Shown here piece by piece: positions 34,380 to 43,254 of a stretch of 45,013 nt of DNA. The first letter of the stretch is position 1. Every line of letters begins with the position of its first letter. Both the position numbers and the translations under genes were made by a program. The notes under the pieces were generated by a model, which saw nothing but the letters and a program-made list of their open reading frames with translations, did no database searches and was not told the origin of the DNA. Where the stretch lies: contig JAFGWC010000126.1 of NCBI GenBank assembly GCA_016937695.1, forward strand, positions 1 through 45,013. Reading direction: 5' to 3'. Source of the DNA: Bacteroidales bacterium (GTDB lineage Bacteria > Bacteroidota > Bacteroidia > Bacteroidales > NBLH01).

Positions 34380-35420
34380 ATGAATAGTTTGATAAATAAG
34401 TTAAACAACAAAGAAATTGAGATAATTGCAAGTTTGGCTGCTATTGAAACAAAAGCTTATTCTGTGAATAAGCTTTTTGAAATGTTTCAAATAGAAAGCT
34501 ATGAGCATTTAGATTTTTTTGAAACTATTCATGATTTATCTAAAAAAGAAGTTTTAGGCAATTCAAAAGATACTTATTATTTAAATATTGATTATAAAAA
34601 TATAATTTTTAATTCTAATTTAGTAAATACCGAGAATTGCTCTGTTTTAATCAATTATTTCTACAATAAATTAAAAAATACGAAACTGCCTTTTGGCGAT
34701 GATATAAAAAATGCCACCAAACAATCTGAACTTTTACTGGAATCTATTGAAGATGAATCTATTGCGTTGGCAAATTTATCTATTAGAGTTTATTTAAAAC
34801 ATAATTTATCTAAAAATTACCAAACTGCTTTAAAATATAATAAAAAAGCTATACAAATATTAAAATCTATTGACAAATTGCATCCTCGCCTAGCTTTATG
34901 CTACAGAGATAGTTCGTTCATTTACAGCAAATTAGGTGAAAACCAAACAGCTTTAAAGTATAATAAAAAAGACATTCACATACTTGAAGCTTATTCAGGA
35001 AAATATAACTATTTGCTTGGCGATTCTTATTTTGCAATTTCAAGAACTTACGATGAATTAGGCGATTTTTCAAAAGCTATTGAATATGGAAAAAAAGCTA
35101 TACAAATTGAAAAAAGTTATTCTAAAAATAAATCTAAATTAAAGAGATTGAGCGCTTTATATAATAATTTATCGCATTATTATTATATGGATAACGACAT
35201 AAAAAACGCAAGCATTTATATAAATAAAGCCGTTAATTTGATAAAAAAGAACAAATTTGATTCTAATTTCGATTTAAAATATATTTTAAGAAATCAAAAA
35301 TATTTTAATTCTTTATATAAATTGATTGTTGTTTTTGAAAAATATAAATATTTTATTCTTGGCTCTGCTTTAATTTTAACAATTGCTCTGATTTATTTTA
35401 TTGTTAGCTTATTTCTGTAA
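34380..35420 (+). CDS. Tail-anchored TPR protein
   Basis: A 346-residue protein. The first about 75 residues are helical with a winged-helix look (LNNKEIEIIASLAAIETKAYSVNKLFEMF, in parts), similar in style to domains that precede TPRs in signalling proteins. Residues about 125-300 hold at least three to four tetratricopeptide repeats of the 42-residue kind: ALKYNKKAIQILKSI, ALKYNKKDIHILEAY, AIEYGKKAIQIEKSY, ASIYINKAVNLIKKN. A C-terminal hydrophobic helix at about 323-344 (YFILGSALILTIALIYFIVSLFL) with no following loop makes it a tail-anchored inner-membrane protein facing the cytoplasm. No signal peptide. It probably scaffolds partners, which are unknown. It is divergent from the giant ligase gene and overlaps the end of the convergent UbiD gene by 17 bases. 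Confidence 0.8.
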   Translation: MNSLINKLNNKEIEIIASLAAIETKAYSVNKLFEMFQIESYEHLDFFETIHDLSKKEVLGNSKDTYYLNIDYKNIIFNSNLVNTENCSVLINYFYNKLKNTKLPFGDDIKNATKQSELLLESIEDESIALANLSIRVYLKHNLSKNYQTALKYNKKAIQILKSIDKLHPRLALCYRDSSFIYSKLGENQTALKYNKKDIHILEAYSGKYNYLLGDSYFAISRTYDELGDFSKAIEYGKKAIQIEKSYSKNKSKLKRLSALYNNLSHYYYMDNDIKNASIYINKAVNLIKKNKFDSNFDLKYILRNQKYFNSLYKLIVVFEKYKYFILGSALILTIALIYFIVSLFL

Positions 35421-37317
35421 ACTTTATAGCAATAGCGCCTTTTTCAGAAACCAAAGCTTTATAATATAAGGAAGGCGATTTAATAAATTCGCCAATATTC
35501 AGACTTTCCCATTTTTCATCAACAAGCTTAATTGTTTGATTATCAGCAATTATGATATTTGGCCAATCTCTTTCAAAATTATCGGTTTCAAAACTTTTTT
35601 TACATGCATCAAAAACTGAAGTATATGAATTATTATTTTCAATAATTTTACAATCTCTTTTTGGATCAATATTATTTGTTAAAAGCCAAACCGCAGATGC
35701 ATTGTCTGATATATCAACTTCTTTATCGAAAAAAGCAATAAATTTTACTCCTTCAACTAATTTTGAATTTATTAAGTTTTCAGATATTGTTTTAATGTAA
35801 TTTTTTGCCGATTTATTTACAGAAATAAATAATATTGCTGATTTATTATTTAAAAAACTAGCACTAATATCCTGAATATCAGTAAATTGTCTTTTAATTT
35901 CGGATATGTCAATATTTTCGTTAAACTCTGATTTATTTGAATTGTAAATTTCTTCTTCAAATTTAACTGTTGCATCAATGCACATTTTACTTCCGTACGA
36001 ATATTTTGGCGCAGAATGATCTAAAATATCCATTGGGCCCAAACTAAAATGCAAATCTCTGTTAACATCGACATTATTTAAAAAAGCATTGGCAACTTGC
36101 TTATAATCATGCACATTCACATTTTCATCAACAATAATAAGGTTTTTATTAAACATCATTTGTCCAGCTCCCCAAAGCGAATTCATAACTTTAAGTGCGT
36201 GTCCGGCAAAATCTTTTTTAATGCTGACAATTGTTAAATTATGAGCAACACCGTAAAAAGGCAAATTCATATCTTTTAACTCCGGCAGCATTGTTAATTT
36301 TATTGGAGTTAAAAAAATTCTTTCGGTAGCTTTTCCAATATATGCATCTTCCTGAGGGGGAATTCCGACAATTGTTGTTGGGTAAACAGCTCTTTTTCTG
36401 TGAGTTATACATGTAACATGAAATTTCGGATAATAATCTGCCAAAGAATAAAATCCGGTATGATCTCCAAAAGGGCCTTCAAGAATAAAATCTTCTTGCG
36501 AATCAACATATCCTTCAATAATAATATCTGCATCATCAGGCACTTCAATGTCTTGAGTTATAGCTTTTACAAGTTTTACGCTTTTTTTACGAAGAAAACC
36601 TGCCAGCATAAATTCGTCAACATTATCGGGAAGTGGCGCTGTTGCTGCATATGTATAAGCAGGATCGCCGCCAATTGCAACGGCAATCGGCATTTTTTTT
36701 CCTAATTCTTTATATTCGTTAAAATGCCTTGCTCCTACTTTGTGCTTGTGCCAATGCATTCCTGTTAAATCTTTATCAAAAATTTGCATTCTGTACATTC
36801 CAACATTTCGTATTCCTGTTTTCGGATCTTTTGTAATTACCATTGGCAAAGTGATAAATTTTCCGCCATCGTGAGGCCAGCATTGCAAAACAGGAAATTT
36901 ATTTAAATCGGGTTCGGTTTCTATTATTTCCTGAGATTTTCCGCGTCCGCTAACCGATTTTGGCATATATGATGACATTTTGCCTAATTCAGGAATTAAT
37001 TTCAGTTTATCAAAGAAATTATTTTTCGGGCTACTTAAATTTTTAAACATCGCTTCAAGCTCTTTGCCAATATCGTCTAAATCAGTAACTTTAAGAGCTA
37101 AATTCATTCTTTTTTCAGAGCCAAAAGCGTTTATTAACAAAGGAAATTCGGTTCCGTTGTTTTCAAATAATAAAGCTTTTCCACCGTCTTTTGTTTTTGA
37201 AATTCTATCGGTAATTTCGGCTATTTCGAGAATTGGATTTACAAAAGTTTTAATTCGTAATAATTCTCCTTCTTTTTCAAGGATATCAATAAATTCTTCT
37301 AAATTTTTATATGCCAT
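35404..37317 (-). CDS. UbiD-family decarboxylase (menaquinone-type)
   Basis: A 637-residue prenylated-FMN-dependent decarboxylase. The conserved blocks are NVGMYRMQIFDKDLTGMHWHKHK (171-193, in parts, with Arg176), PIAVAIGGDPA (210-220), EGPFGDHTGFY (280-290) and HDYKQVANAF. Arg176, Glu280 and Asp285 fit the catalytic Arg-Glu-Glu/Asp triad of the family by spacing. In Bacteroidota, this long form is usually annotated as a menaquinone biosynthesis decarboxylase, and aromatic-acid decarboxylation is the alternative. The last about 120 residues resemble a regulatory/oligomerisation tail. The flavin prenyltransferase (UbiX), needed for the cofactor, is not in the window. Its stop overlaps the convergent TPR gene. 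Confidence 0.93.
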   Translation of the reverse strand: MAYKNLEEFIDILEKEGELLRIKTFVNPILEIAEITDRISKTKDGGKALLFENNGTEFPLLINAFGSEKRMNLALKVTDLDDIGKELEAMFKNLSSPKNNFFDKLKLIPELGKMSSYMPKSVSGRGKSQEIIETEPDLNKFPVLQCWPHDGGKFITLPMVITKDPKTGIRNVGMYRMQIFDKDLTGMHWHKHKVGARHFNEYKELGKKMPIAVAIGGDPAYTYAATAPLPDNVDEFMLAGFLRKKSVKLVKAITQDIEVPDDADIIIEGYVDSQEDFILEGPFGDHTGFYSLADYYPKFHVTCITHRKRAVYPTTIVGIPPQEDAYIGKATERIFLTPIKLTMLPELKDMNLPFYGVAHNLTIVSIKKDFAGHALKVMNSLWGAGQMMFNKNLIIVDENVNVHDYKQVANAFLNNVDVNRDLHFSLGPMDILDHSAPKYSYGSKMCIDATVKFEEEIYNSNKSEFNENIDISEIKRQFTDIQDISASFLNNKSAILFISVNKSAKNYIKTISENLINSKLVEGVKFIAFFDKEVDISDNASAVWLLTNNIDPKRDCKIIENNNSYTSVFDACKKSFETDNFERDWPNIIIADNQTIKLVDEKWESLNIGEFIKSPSLYYKALVSEKGAIAIKFTEIS

Positions 37318-37392
37318 TTTTTCAATTTACAATTTAAAATTTATAATTTACAACTATTTGCAAATCAATGCATTACTTCTTTTTTCTGATTT

Positions 37393-37890
37393 TTAATTTT
37401 CAGTGTCATAAGAAATTATTGTTTCCGGATTTTCCAGAAGTTTTTTAATTTCTTCTGATAATTCTAATTCGGAAATTATTTTTTCTTTGTTTGGCTTTAA
37501 TTTTAAAAATAACATCACAACTAATAGTACAAAAATCAGAAACATCCAGCTTCCGGTTAAAATATAAAAAACAATAGCTAAAAACGACGGTGCTTCAAGT
37601 AGAGCTAATCTGGTTATAATCAAGGCTTTAACATCAGTAAATTGTTGTTTATAATCTTTTTTCTGCTTTACAGCTTCTAACTGTTTATTGTATATAAAAT
37701 TACCGCCATAAACTCCTGCTAAAGTAACAAAAGCTACAATTATTAAAAAAAGATTTCTCATATCATTCAATTCGCCATTTATATTTCCAGATAATGACAA
37801 AAAAATTGCAACCAGCATAAAAAACAATTGCCCTAAAACCAAAGCAAAGTGCATTATTGTTAAGGCTTTAAAATATTCTTTTACTTTCAT
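37393..37890 (-). CDS. Four-helix integral membrane protein, unknown
   Basis: A 165-residue protein with four membrane helices (about 12-33, 46-66, 88-109 and 112-131). A basic loop (NKQLEAVKQKKDYKQQF) lies between the second and third, and an acidic cytoplasmic tail (KIISELELSEEIKKLLENPETI) at the end. The pattern is like small conserved Bacteroidota membrane proteins, but I cannot name the family. It lies upstream of the UbiD gene by 75 bases on the same strand. Confidence 0.7.
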   Translation of the reverse strand: MKVKEYFKALTIMHFALVLGQLFFMLVAIFLSLSGNINGELNDMRNLFLIIVAFVTLAGVYGGNFIYNKQLEAVKQKKDYKQQFTDVKALIITRLALLEAPSFLAIVFYILTGSWMFLIFVLLVVMLFLKLKPNKEKIISELELSEEIKKLLENPETIISYDTEN

Positions 37891-37982
37891 TTTTAATAAA
37901 TTTATAGTTTAGCAAAATAGTGTATAAAGATAATAATTTGAGTTTATTAAATGCTAATTGCAATTTAAACAGAAGAATTTTA

Positions 37983-38864
37983 TTAAGGAAATCTTTTTAA
38001 TTCTGACTTTTCAAAAGTCCATTCTGGCGTGTAAAGTTTGCCTTCAAAATTTAAACTATACCACGGACTAATTTGCTTATTATTAGGATTTTGCAGTATT
38101 TGAATTTCTTGAGCAGGCATATAACTTTGAGCTAAAAGAAAAAGTTTTTCTCCGGTTTTTTTATTTTCTGCCATATCAAGCACAATAATTCCATGTCCGG
38201 GAAAACCGCCATGAATAAAAACTTCGCCAATTTGCATTTCTTCAATTTTTACCGGAATTAATTCTTTTGAAAGCGAAAAAGTTCCGGCATAAGTGAATAT
38301 TTTTTCCATATAATTCCAAAAATCATTATAGGTGTTTGAAGCTTTTGCAGATTGAGTCCAATGCGTTTTATTTCCTTTTACAGCAATTCTTTTGCCTTTT
38401 ATCCATTCAGAATATTTTACATTCATTCCGTTAGTAAAATTAAAATGGATATTGTTAAATTGCTTTTGTGTGTAAAAATAATCTGCTCGCAAATGCATTA
38501 TAGCATCGGCGCATTGATGAAGATTTTTATTGCCGATTTTTTTATCAACAACTGCAACATAAACATTATAATTTTCTTTAAAATCGCCATTATAATATTT
38601 CACTTTTTCGCCATGTTTTTTTAATGGTAAATTTCTTAAATAATATGCAAAAGTATTTTGTTCAATTTTTGTTCTTTCAAAATCATTCGGCGTATATATT
38701 CTTGATTTTAAGGTATTTCCATCAGGATTTATAATGTTATAAGTTGCCGATATTTTTTTGTTTTCTGAGTTTGCAGATTTTATTTCATTAGTTTCATTAT
38801 TCTGTCCGCAGGCAGAAAATGAAGCAAATAGAATAAAAAGCATTAAATATTTTTTCACTATCAT
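37983..38864 (-). CDS. DUF4846 lipoprotein
   Basis: A 293-residue lipoprotein. The signal peptide MIVKKYLMLFILFASFSACGQ has a lipobox (FSAC) with the lipidated Cys19. Residues about 55-290 match the DUF4846 style: RIYTPNDFERTKIEQNTFAYYLRNLPL (in parts), HQCADAIMHLRADYF, GTFSLSKEL, and the conserved GGFPGHGIIVLDMA and LLAQSYMPAQEIQIL. The function of this domain is unknown to me. Conserved His, Asp and Ser/Gln residues would allow an enzyme. Its start codon overlaps the stop of the acylphosphatase gene (ATGA), so it is the last gene of the MEMO-radical SAM operon and is translationally coupled to it. Confidence 0.83.
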   Translation of the reverse strand: MIVKKYLMLFILFASFSACGQNNETNEIKSANSENKKISATYNIINPDGNTLKSRIYTPNDFERTKIEQNTFAYYLRNLPLKKHGEKVKYYNGDFKENYNVYVAVVDKKIGNKNLHQCADAIMHLRADYFYTQKQFNNIHFNFTNGMNVKYSEWIKGKRIAVKGNKTHWTQSAKASNTYNDFWNYMEKIFTYAGTFSLSKELIPVKIEEMQIGEVFIHGGFPGHGIIVLDMAENKKTGEKLFLLAQSYMPAQEIQILQNPNNKQISPWYSLNFEGKLYTPEWTFEKSELKRFP

Positions 38865-39130
38865 CTAATTTCAAAATTTGTATAATTATTTATATTTGCA
38901 TCAACAACAGAAACAAAATCTACTTTTGCCCATTGTGGTCCAAATTTACACCAGTCTATAAATACCTCAATATCAACACTTTCGCCTTTAGCTTCAATAT
39001 AAACAGAACCGTCTTTTTGATTTTTAACAAAACCAACAATATTATTTTGCAAAGCTGCATTTAAAGTGTAAAATCTAAATCCAACACCTTGTACTTTACC
39101 TATTACATTTAAAATAACGCTTCTTGTCAT
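38861..39130 (-). CDS. acyP: Acylphosphatase
   Basis: An 89-residue enzyme hydrolysing carboxyl-phosphate bonds, as in acyl phosphates and carbamoyl phosphate. The fold signature GKVQGVGFRFYT carries the catalytic Arg19, and GFVKNQKDGSVYIEAKG carries Asn37. Both catalytic residues are intact. The gene is placed with no gap after the MEMO gene stop (the ATG directly abuts it) and overlaps the DUF4846 lipoprotein start by four bases. Such tight packing suggests that its activity belongs to the same process as the MEMO and radical SAM proteins. Confidence 0.95.
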   Translation of the reverse strand: MTRSVILNVIGKVQGVGFRFYTLNAALQNNIVGFVKNQKDGSVYIEAKGESVDIEVFIDWCKFGPQWAKVDFVSVVDANINNYTNFEIR

Positions 39131-39970
39131 TTAATTTTCATAAAAAAGAATTGAAATATAATCTACAACTTCGTTTGATGGAATTACTTGTCCGGAATGT
39201 CCTCGAGCTAAAATCTCACTTTTATAGTTTCCTTTTAATTTTGAATATTCCATTAGTGCCATTATCGGGCCAAATCCGCAAACCGAAATTTTATTTGTTC
39301 TTACAACTTGTTCTAATTTATCAACATCCTGATTTTCAATCTGTTCAAGCACTAAATCGTCTAATTTATATCCTGTTTTAGGACTTTTAAAATGCGTAAA
39401 ATCTGACGAAGCAATTACCATAATTTTTCTGTTCAATTTTTCAGATACTTGTTTAATTCTTTCGGCTATAATTTTTGAATTTTTCACGCATTGTTCTGAT
39501 AATGTTATTGGTACAATTTTAAATTTATAATCTAAAAAATATTGCAAAAAAGGCAACATTACTTCGCCCGAATGTTCATTTTCGTGAGCAACAGGCGAAA
39601 CTTCAAAACCAAGTTCATTCATAAACTCAGAATCAAGTTCAGCATTTCCAAAAGGTGTTTGCCAAAATTTATGCGAGTCTAAAGCTATTTTTGCGCCAAA
39701 TCCTGTATGATTTGGATTTATAATTATAAATGTTTCGTACTTTTGATTTTTATGTTTTAAGATATCAAAAAAATGAATAGCCTGATATGCCGAAAACATA
39801 TATCCTGCATGTGGAACTACTGCTCCAAATATCTCTTTATCAGCAAATTGAAGATTAATTTTTGATTTTTCTTTTTCGTATATTTTACTTAATAAGTTTT
39901 CAATCTCTATTTGGGATTTTGGATAAAATCTTCCTGCAACAACTGCATTTCTAATATCTGTGTTACTCAT
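39131..39970 (-). CDS. amrB: MEMO1-family protein (AmmeMemoRadiSam system protein B)
   Basis: A 279-residue protein of the MEMO family, related to extradiol dioxygenase LigB folds. The residues matching the metal-binding site of human MEMO1 (His49, His81, Cys244) are His54 in AVVPHAGYMFSA, His88 in INPNHTGFG and Cys231 in ISVCGFGPI, so a metal site is likely intact. N-terminus: RNAVVAGRFYP, the family start. It lies 30 bases downstream of the radical SAM gene and is followed immediately by acylphosphatase. The bacterial reaction of the set is not established. Human MEMO1 has been described as copper-binding and linked to redox handling. Confidence 0.94.
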   Translation of the reverse strand: MSNTDIRNAVVAGRFYPKSQIEIENLLSKIYEKEKSKINLQFADKEIFGAVVPHAGYMFSAYQAIHFFDILKHKNQKYETFIIINPNHTGFGAKIALDSHKFWQTPFGNAELDSEFMNELGFEVSPVAHENEHSGEVMLPFLQYFLDYKFKIVPITLSEQCVKNSKIIAERIKQVSEKLNRKIMVIASSDFTHFKSPKTGYKLDDLVLEQIENQDVDKLEQVVRTNKISVCGFGPIMALMEYSKLKGNYKSEILARGHSGQVIPSNEVVDYISILFYEN

Positions 39971-40000
39971 GATTTTATTTTTTATTTAACTTATAATCAA

Positions 40001-41014
40001 TTAGTTATATAAATTCGTAATGTTTTTCTCTTTGCAATTTAAACACTCGCCGTTTTTAGTTAATCCAACAATATTTGTTAAATAACCGTTTCTTTCAATT
40101 AATAAATTATCGCAATTTTTACAATAAGTATTTTGACCTTTATTTGTAGCCAAATTACCAATAAATACATAATCCAAATAGTGTTTAGCCAATTCGTACA
40201 TTTCGAATAATATTTCCGGCGAAGTGCTTTTTATACTCATTTTATATCTCGGAAAATATCTCGACAAGTGCAAAACAGTATCTTTTCCTAATTCTGCTCT
40301 AATCCATTTCAGCATATTTTCAAAATCGGCAAAATCATCATTTAAACCGGGAATTATTAAATTTGTAATTTCTAAATATCTGCCCGATTTTTTTATAGTT
40401 TTTAGATTTTCTAAAACAGGCTGAAGTTTGGAATATGTTTGTTTTTTATAAAATTCTTCTGTAAAAGCCTTTAAATCAACACTAAAGGCATCAATAAATT
40501 TAATTATTTTATCTAAAGGCTCTTTGTTTATAAAACCATTAGTTACCATCACATTTTTCAACCCACTTTGTTTTGCAAGTGTTGCAGCATCTTTCATAAA
40601 CTCATAAAAAACCAAAGGTTCGTTGTATGTGTATGCAATTCCAATATTGTTTTTATTTCTTAATGCAATATTTATTAATGAAGATGCAGATAAATCTTCT
40701 AAATTTCTAAATCCGTTTAAACCATTTTGCGATATTTCGTGATTTTGACAAAACTCGCAATGTAAATTACAGCCTACACTTCCAATCGATAATATTTCTT
40801 TTCCGGGAAAATAATGATATAAAGGTTTTTTTTCAATCGGATCGAAAGAATATGATGATATTTTTCCGTAATTTTCGGCAATTAATTTACCGCCAAAATT
40901 TGTTCTTACTTTGCAAATACCTGTTTGTCTATCTTTTAACACACAATTATGCGGACATAAAGTACATTGTAATTTTTCAGAATCAATTACTTTATAAAAA
41001 TCGGCTTCGAACAT
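40001..41014 (-). CDS. amrS: AmmeMemoRadiSam-system radical SAM enzyme
   Basis: A 337-residue radical SAM enzyme. The N-terminal cysteine segment LQCTLCPHNCVLKDRQTGIC (in parts) precedes the core motif CNLHCEFC (Cys-x3-Cys-x2-Cys, about 82-89). A C-terminal zinc-ribbon-like or rubredoxin-like domain has two CxxC pairs (CKNC and CLNC). The overall layout resembles pyruvate-formate-lyase activases, and it is the dedicated radical SAM partner found with AMMECR1 and MEMO proteins. Its substrate is not known. By analogy with activases it may install a glycyl radical or modify a protein, which is inference. First gene of the operon radical SAM, MEMO, acylphosphatase, DUF4846 lipoprotein. Confidence 0.93.
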   Translation of the reverse strand: MFEADFYKVIDSEKLQCTLCPHNCVLKDRQTGICKVRTNFGGKLIAENYGKISSYSFDPIEKKPLYHYFPGKEILSIGSVGCNLHCEFCQNHEISQNGLNGFRNLEDLSASSLINIALRNKNNIGIAYTYNEPLVFYEFMKDAATLAKQSGLKNVMVTNGFINKEPLDKIIKFIDAFSVDLKAFTEEFYKKQTYSKLQPVLENLKTIKKSGRYLEITNLIIPGLNDDFADFENMLKWIRAELGKDTVLHLSRYFPRYKMSIKSTSPEILFEMYELAKHYLDYVFIGNLATNKGQNTYCKNCDNLLIERNGYLTNIVGLTKNGECLNCKEKNITNLYN

Positions 41015-41201
41015 ATTAAAGTATTATAAAACAATGACTTACAATTAAAAATTACATATTACAAAAAGTTTTCATTTATAATAAAACAAAGGTTAAAAGT
41101 TTTTTTTCAGCTCTCAATTGCACAATCATTAATATACGAAAAAAAACTGATGTGCGGATAAAAAAACCATGTGTTTTTTTTAGATGCTTAATTAACAAAA
41201 A

Positions 41202-42386
41202 TCAAATTTCGTCAAGAGTTTTTAAAATAATTCGTACAGTTTCTTTAATTTCTTCATCTGTAATTATTAGCGGAGGTGAAATTCTAAATCTTTTATCGTT
41301 AAATAAAAACCAATCTGTTAAAATTCCGTTTTCAATTGCTTTTCTAAAAAATTTTTGAACCATTTCGGCACTTTCAAGCTCTACTGAATAAAAAAGCCCA
41401 ACTCCTCTAATCGATTTAATTTTATCGTGTTTTAAAATACTTAATAAAAGTTTTGCTTTTCTATCTACCTGATTAATAATATCTTCCGACAATAAAACTT
41501 TAAGATTAGCCAAAGCTGCAGCGGCAGAAACCGGATGTCCGCCAAAAGTAGTTATGTGGCCCAAAACCGGATTTGTCATAAACGAATCCATTATTTTTTT
41601 AGATGAAATAAATGCGCCAATAGGCATTCCGCCTCCCATTGCTTTTGCCATTGTAACTATATCAGGTTCAACATTATACTTCTGAAAAGCAAATAATTTT
41701 CCAGTACGCCCAAAGCCTGTTTGTATTTCATCAAAAATCAATAAAGTGCCATTTTCATTGCATTTATTTTGCAGTTTTTTCAAAAAATCATTTTCAGGCA
41801 GAATAACTCCTGCTTCGCCTTGAACAGGTTCTACAATAACGCAGGCAGTTTTTTCAGATATTTGTTCTAAATCAGCTTCATTGCTAAATTCAAGAAACTT
41901 AATATTAGGTAATAGTGGTCTGAATGCAATTGAAAAAAAATCATCGCTCATAAGGCTTAAAGCACCGTGTGTACTTCCGTGATATGCATTTTTAAAAGCG
42001 ATAATTTCTGTTCTTCCTGTATATCTTTTTGCCAATTTCAAAGCACCTTCGACTGCTTCACTTCCTGAGTTCACAAAATATGTACTTTCAAGATTATCAG
42101 GAAGTTGAGAAGATAAAAGTTCAGCAAATTTAACTTGCGGACTTTGAATAATTTCGCCATAAACCATTAAATGCATGTGTTTTTCGGCTTGTAATTTTAC
42201 GGCTTTTACAATTGCAGGATGCGAATGGCCCAAATTACTTACAGAAACTCCTGCAACCAAATCTATATATTTTTTTCCGTCTGCTCCAATCAGATAAATT
42301 CCTTTTGCACTTTCTATTTCAAGCATCATAGGACTTTCAGATGTTTGCCCAATATGCTGTAAAAATAATTGTCTTTGACTGATCAT
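41202..42386 (-). CDS. Class III (acetylornithine/ornithine-type) aminotransferase
   Basis: A 394-residue pyridoxal-phosphate enzyme. PLP-binding residues are present: the phosphate loop NSGSEAVEGALKLAK (106-120), Asp219 in LLIFDEIQTGFGRTG, and the Schiff-base Lys248 in TMAKAMGGGMPIGAF. The family includes acetylornithine, ornithine, 4-aminobutyrate and lysine-epsilon aminotransferases. No arginine-biosynthesis genes are nearby, so I leave the substrate open. It follows the TrmH gene by 12 bases and probably shares its transcript. The 187-base stretch after it (41015-41201) holds an A/T-only hairpin near 41160-41180 that may terminate this unit. Confidence 0.92.
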   Translation of the reverse strand: MISQRQLFLQHIGQTSESPMMLEIESAKGIYLIGADGKKYIDLVAGVSVSNLGHSHPAIVKAVKLQAEKHMHLMVYGEIIQSPQVKFAELLSSQLPDNLESTYFVNSGSEAVEGALKLAKRYTGRTEIIAFKNAYHGSTHGALSLMSDDFFSIAFRPLLPNIKFLEFSNEADLEQISEKTACVIVEPVQGEAGVILPENDFLKKLQNKCNENGTLLIFDEIQTGFGRTGKLFAFQKYNVEPDIVTMAKAMGGGMPIGAFISSKKIMDSFMTNPVLGHITTFGGHPVSAAAALANLKVLLSEDIINQVDRKAKLLLSILKHDKIKSIRGVGLFYSVELESAEMVQKFFRKAIENGILTDWFLFNDKRFRISPPLIITDEEIKETVRIILKTLDEI

Positions 42387-42398
42387 ATTATTGATTTT

Positions 42399-43070
42399 TT
42401 ATTTTCTTTTTTCAAGAAATGCTTTTTCAATTAATTTTGAACTTTTAATAGTTTTTCTTAACCAATCCAACAAAACATTATCTCTCTCATTATCTGATAG
42501 TTGCCAATTAATTTCAGACTTTCTCAACTCATAAGTTAAATGATGTAAAATAATTGAAGCTGAAACAGAAATATTAAAACTTTCAGTAAAACCATACATC
42601 GGAATTTTTAAAAATTCATCAGCATTTTCCATTGCAATTTTTGACAAACCGGGCATTTCTGAACCAAAAAGCAAAGCTGTTTTACCTTTGCTTAAATCAA
42701 AATTTTCTAGCTCAACATCATTTGTATGCGGAGTTGTAGCAACTATTCTATAACCTTGAGACTTTAATTCATTTATGGTATTTAAGGTATTATTTTCTTT
42801 TTCGTTATATTTTTTCAGATTTAACCACTTATACGAGCCTCTTGTAACATCATGACTTAAAGTATATTCGTTCTCGTTTTCAATTATGTGTATATCTTGT
42901 ATTCCGAAACAATCAGCTGTTCGTAAAACTGCGCTGGCATTATGTGGTTGAAAAATATCTTCAAGAACAACAGTAATATATTTTGTTCTATATTCTATTA
43001 TTTGTTTAAATAAATTCCATCTGTTTTCAGTTGAAAATTGAGATAAATGATTAATAAGCTCCTTTTGCAT
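42399..43070 (-). CDS. trmH: TrmH-family RNA 2'-O-ribose methyltransferase
   Basis: A 223-residue SPOUT-class enzyme. Motif 1 is NASAVLRTADCFGI (about 43-56). Motif 2 is ALLFGSEMPGLSK. Motif 3 is MYGFTESFNISVSASIILHHLTYE (in parts). These build the trefoil-knot SAM site. The length and the short C-terminal helical tail (WLRKTIKSSKLIEKAFLEKRK, in parts) match TrmH, which methylates G18 of tRNA. A 23S rRNA target (RlmB-like) is less likely, because the extra N-terminal domain of RlmB is missing. It heads a unit with the aminotransferase. Confidence 0.92.
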   Translation of the reverse strand: MQKELINHLSQFSTENRWNLFKQIIEYRTKYITVVLEDIFQPHNASAVLRTADCFGIQDIHIIENENEYTLSHDVTRGSYKWLNLKKYNEKENNTLNTINELKSQGYRIVATTPHTNDVELENFDLSKGKTALLFGSEMPGLSKIAMENADEFLKIPMYGFTESFNISVSASIILHHLTYELRKSEINWQLSDNERDNVLLDWLRKTIKSSKLIEKAFLEKRK

Positions 43071-43192
43071 AGTTCTAAAATATAATTTTAGCTATAATTA
43101 ATTAAACACAAATAAATAAGAGCTTATCATATCTCCTATATTTACTTATAATTCAATAAATTTACAGCAATTCAAACATTTTTAAGACTAAA

Positions 43193-43233
43193 CAAAAATA
43201 AAAAAAAAGCCGACACAAAAAATGTATCGGCTT
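43193..43233 (-). terminator. Terminator of the outer-membrane barrel gene
   Basis: AAGCCGACACA (43207-43217) pairs with TGTATCGGCTT (43223-43233) with one mismatch. On the minus strand, a T-run (complement of the A-run ending at 43208) follows. A textbook intrinsic terminator. Confidence 0.88.
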
Positions 43234-43254
43234 GTAATTATATTGTTATTTTTC

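Noticed and set aside
36400..36705. Plus-strand reading frame opposite the UbiD gene
   Set aside because: It lies wholly antisense to a well-conserved enzyme and has no domain or start signal of its own.
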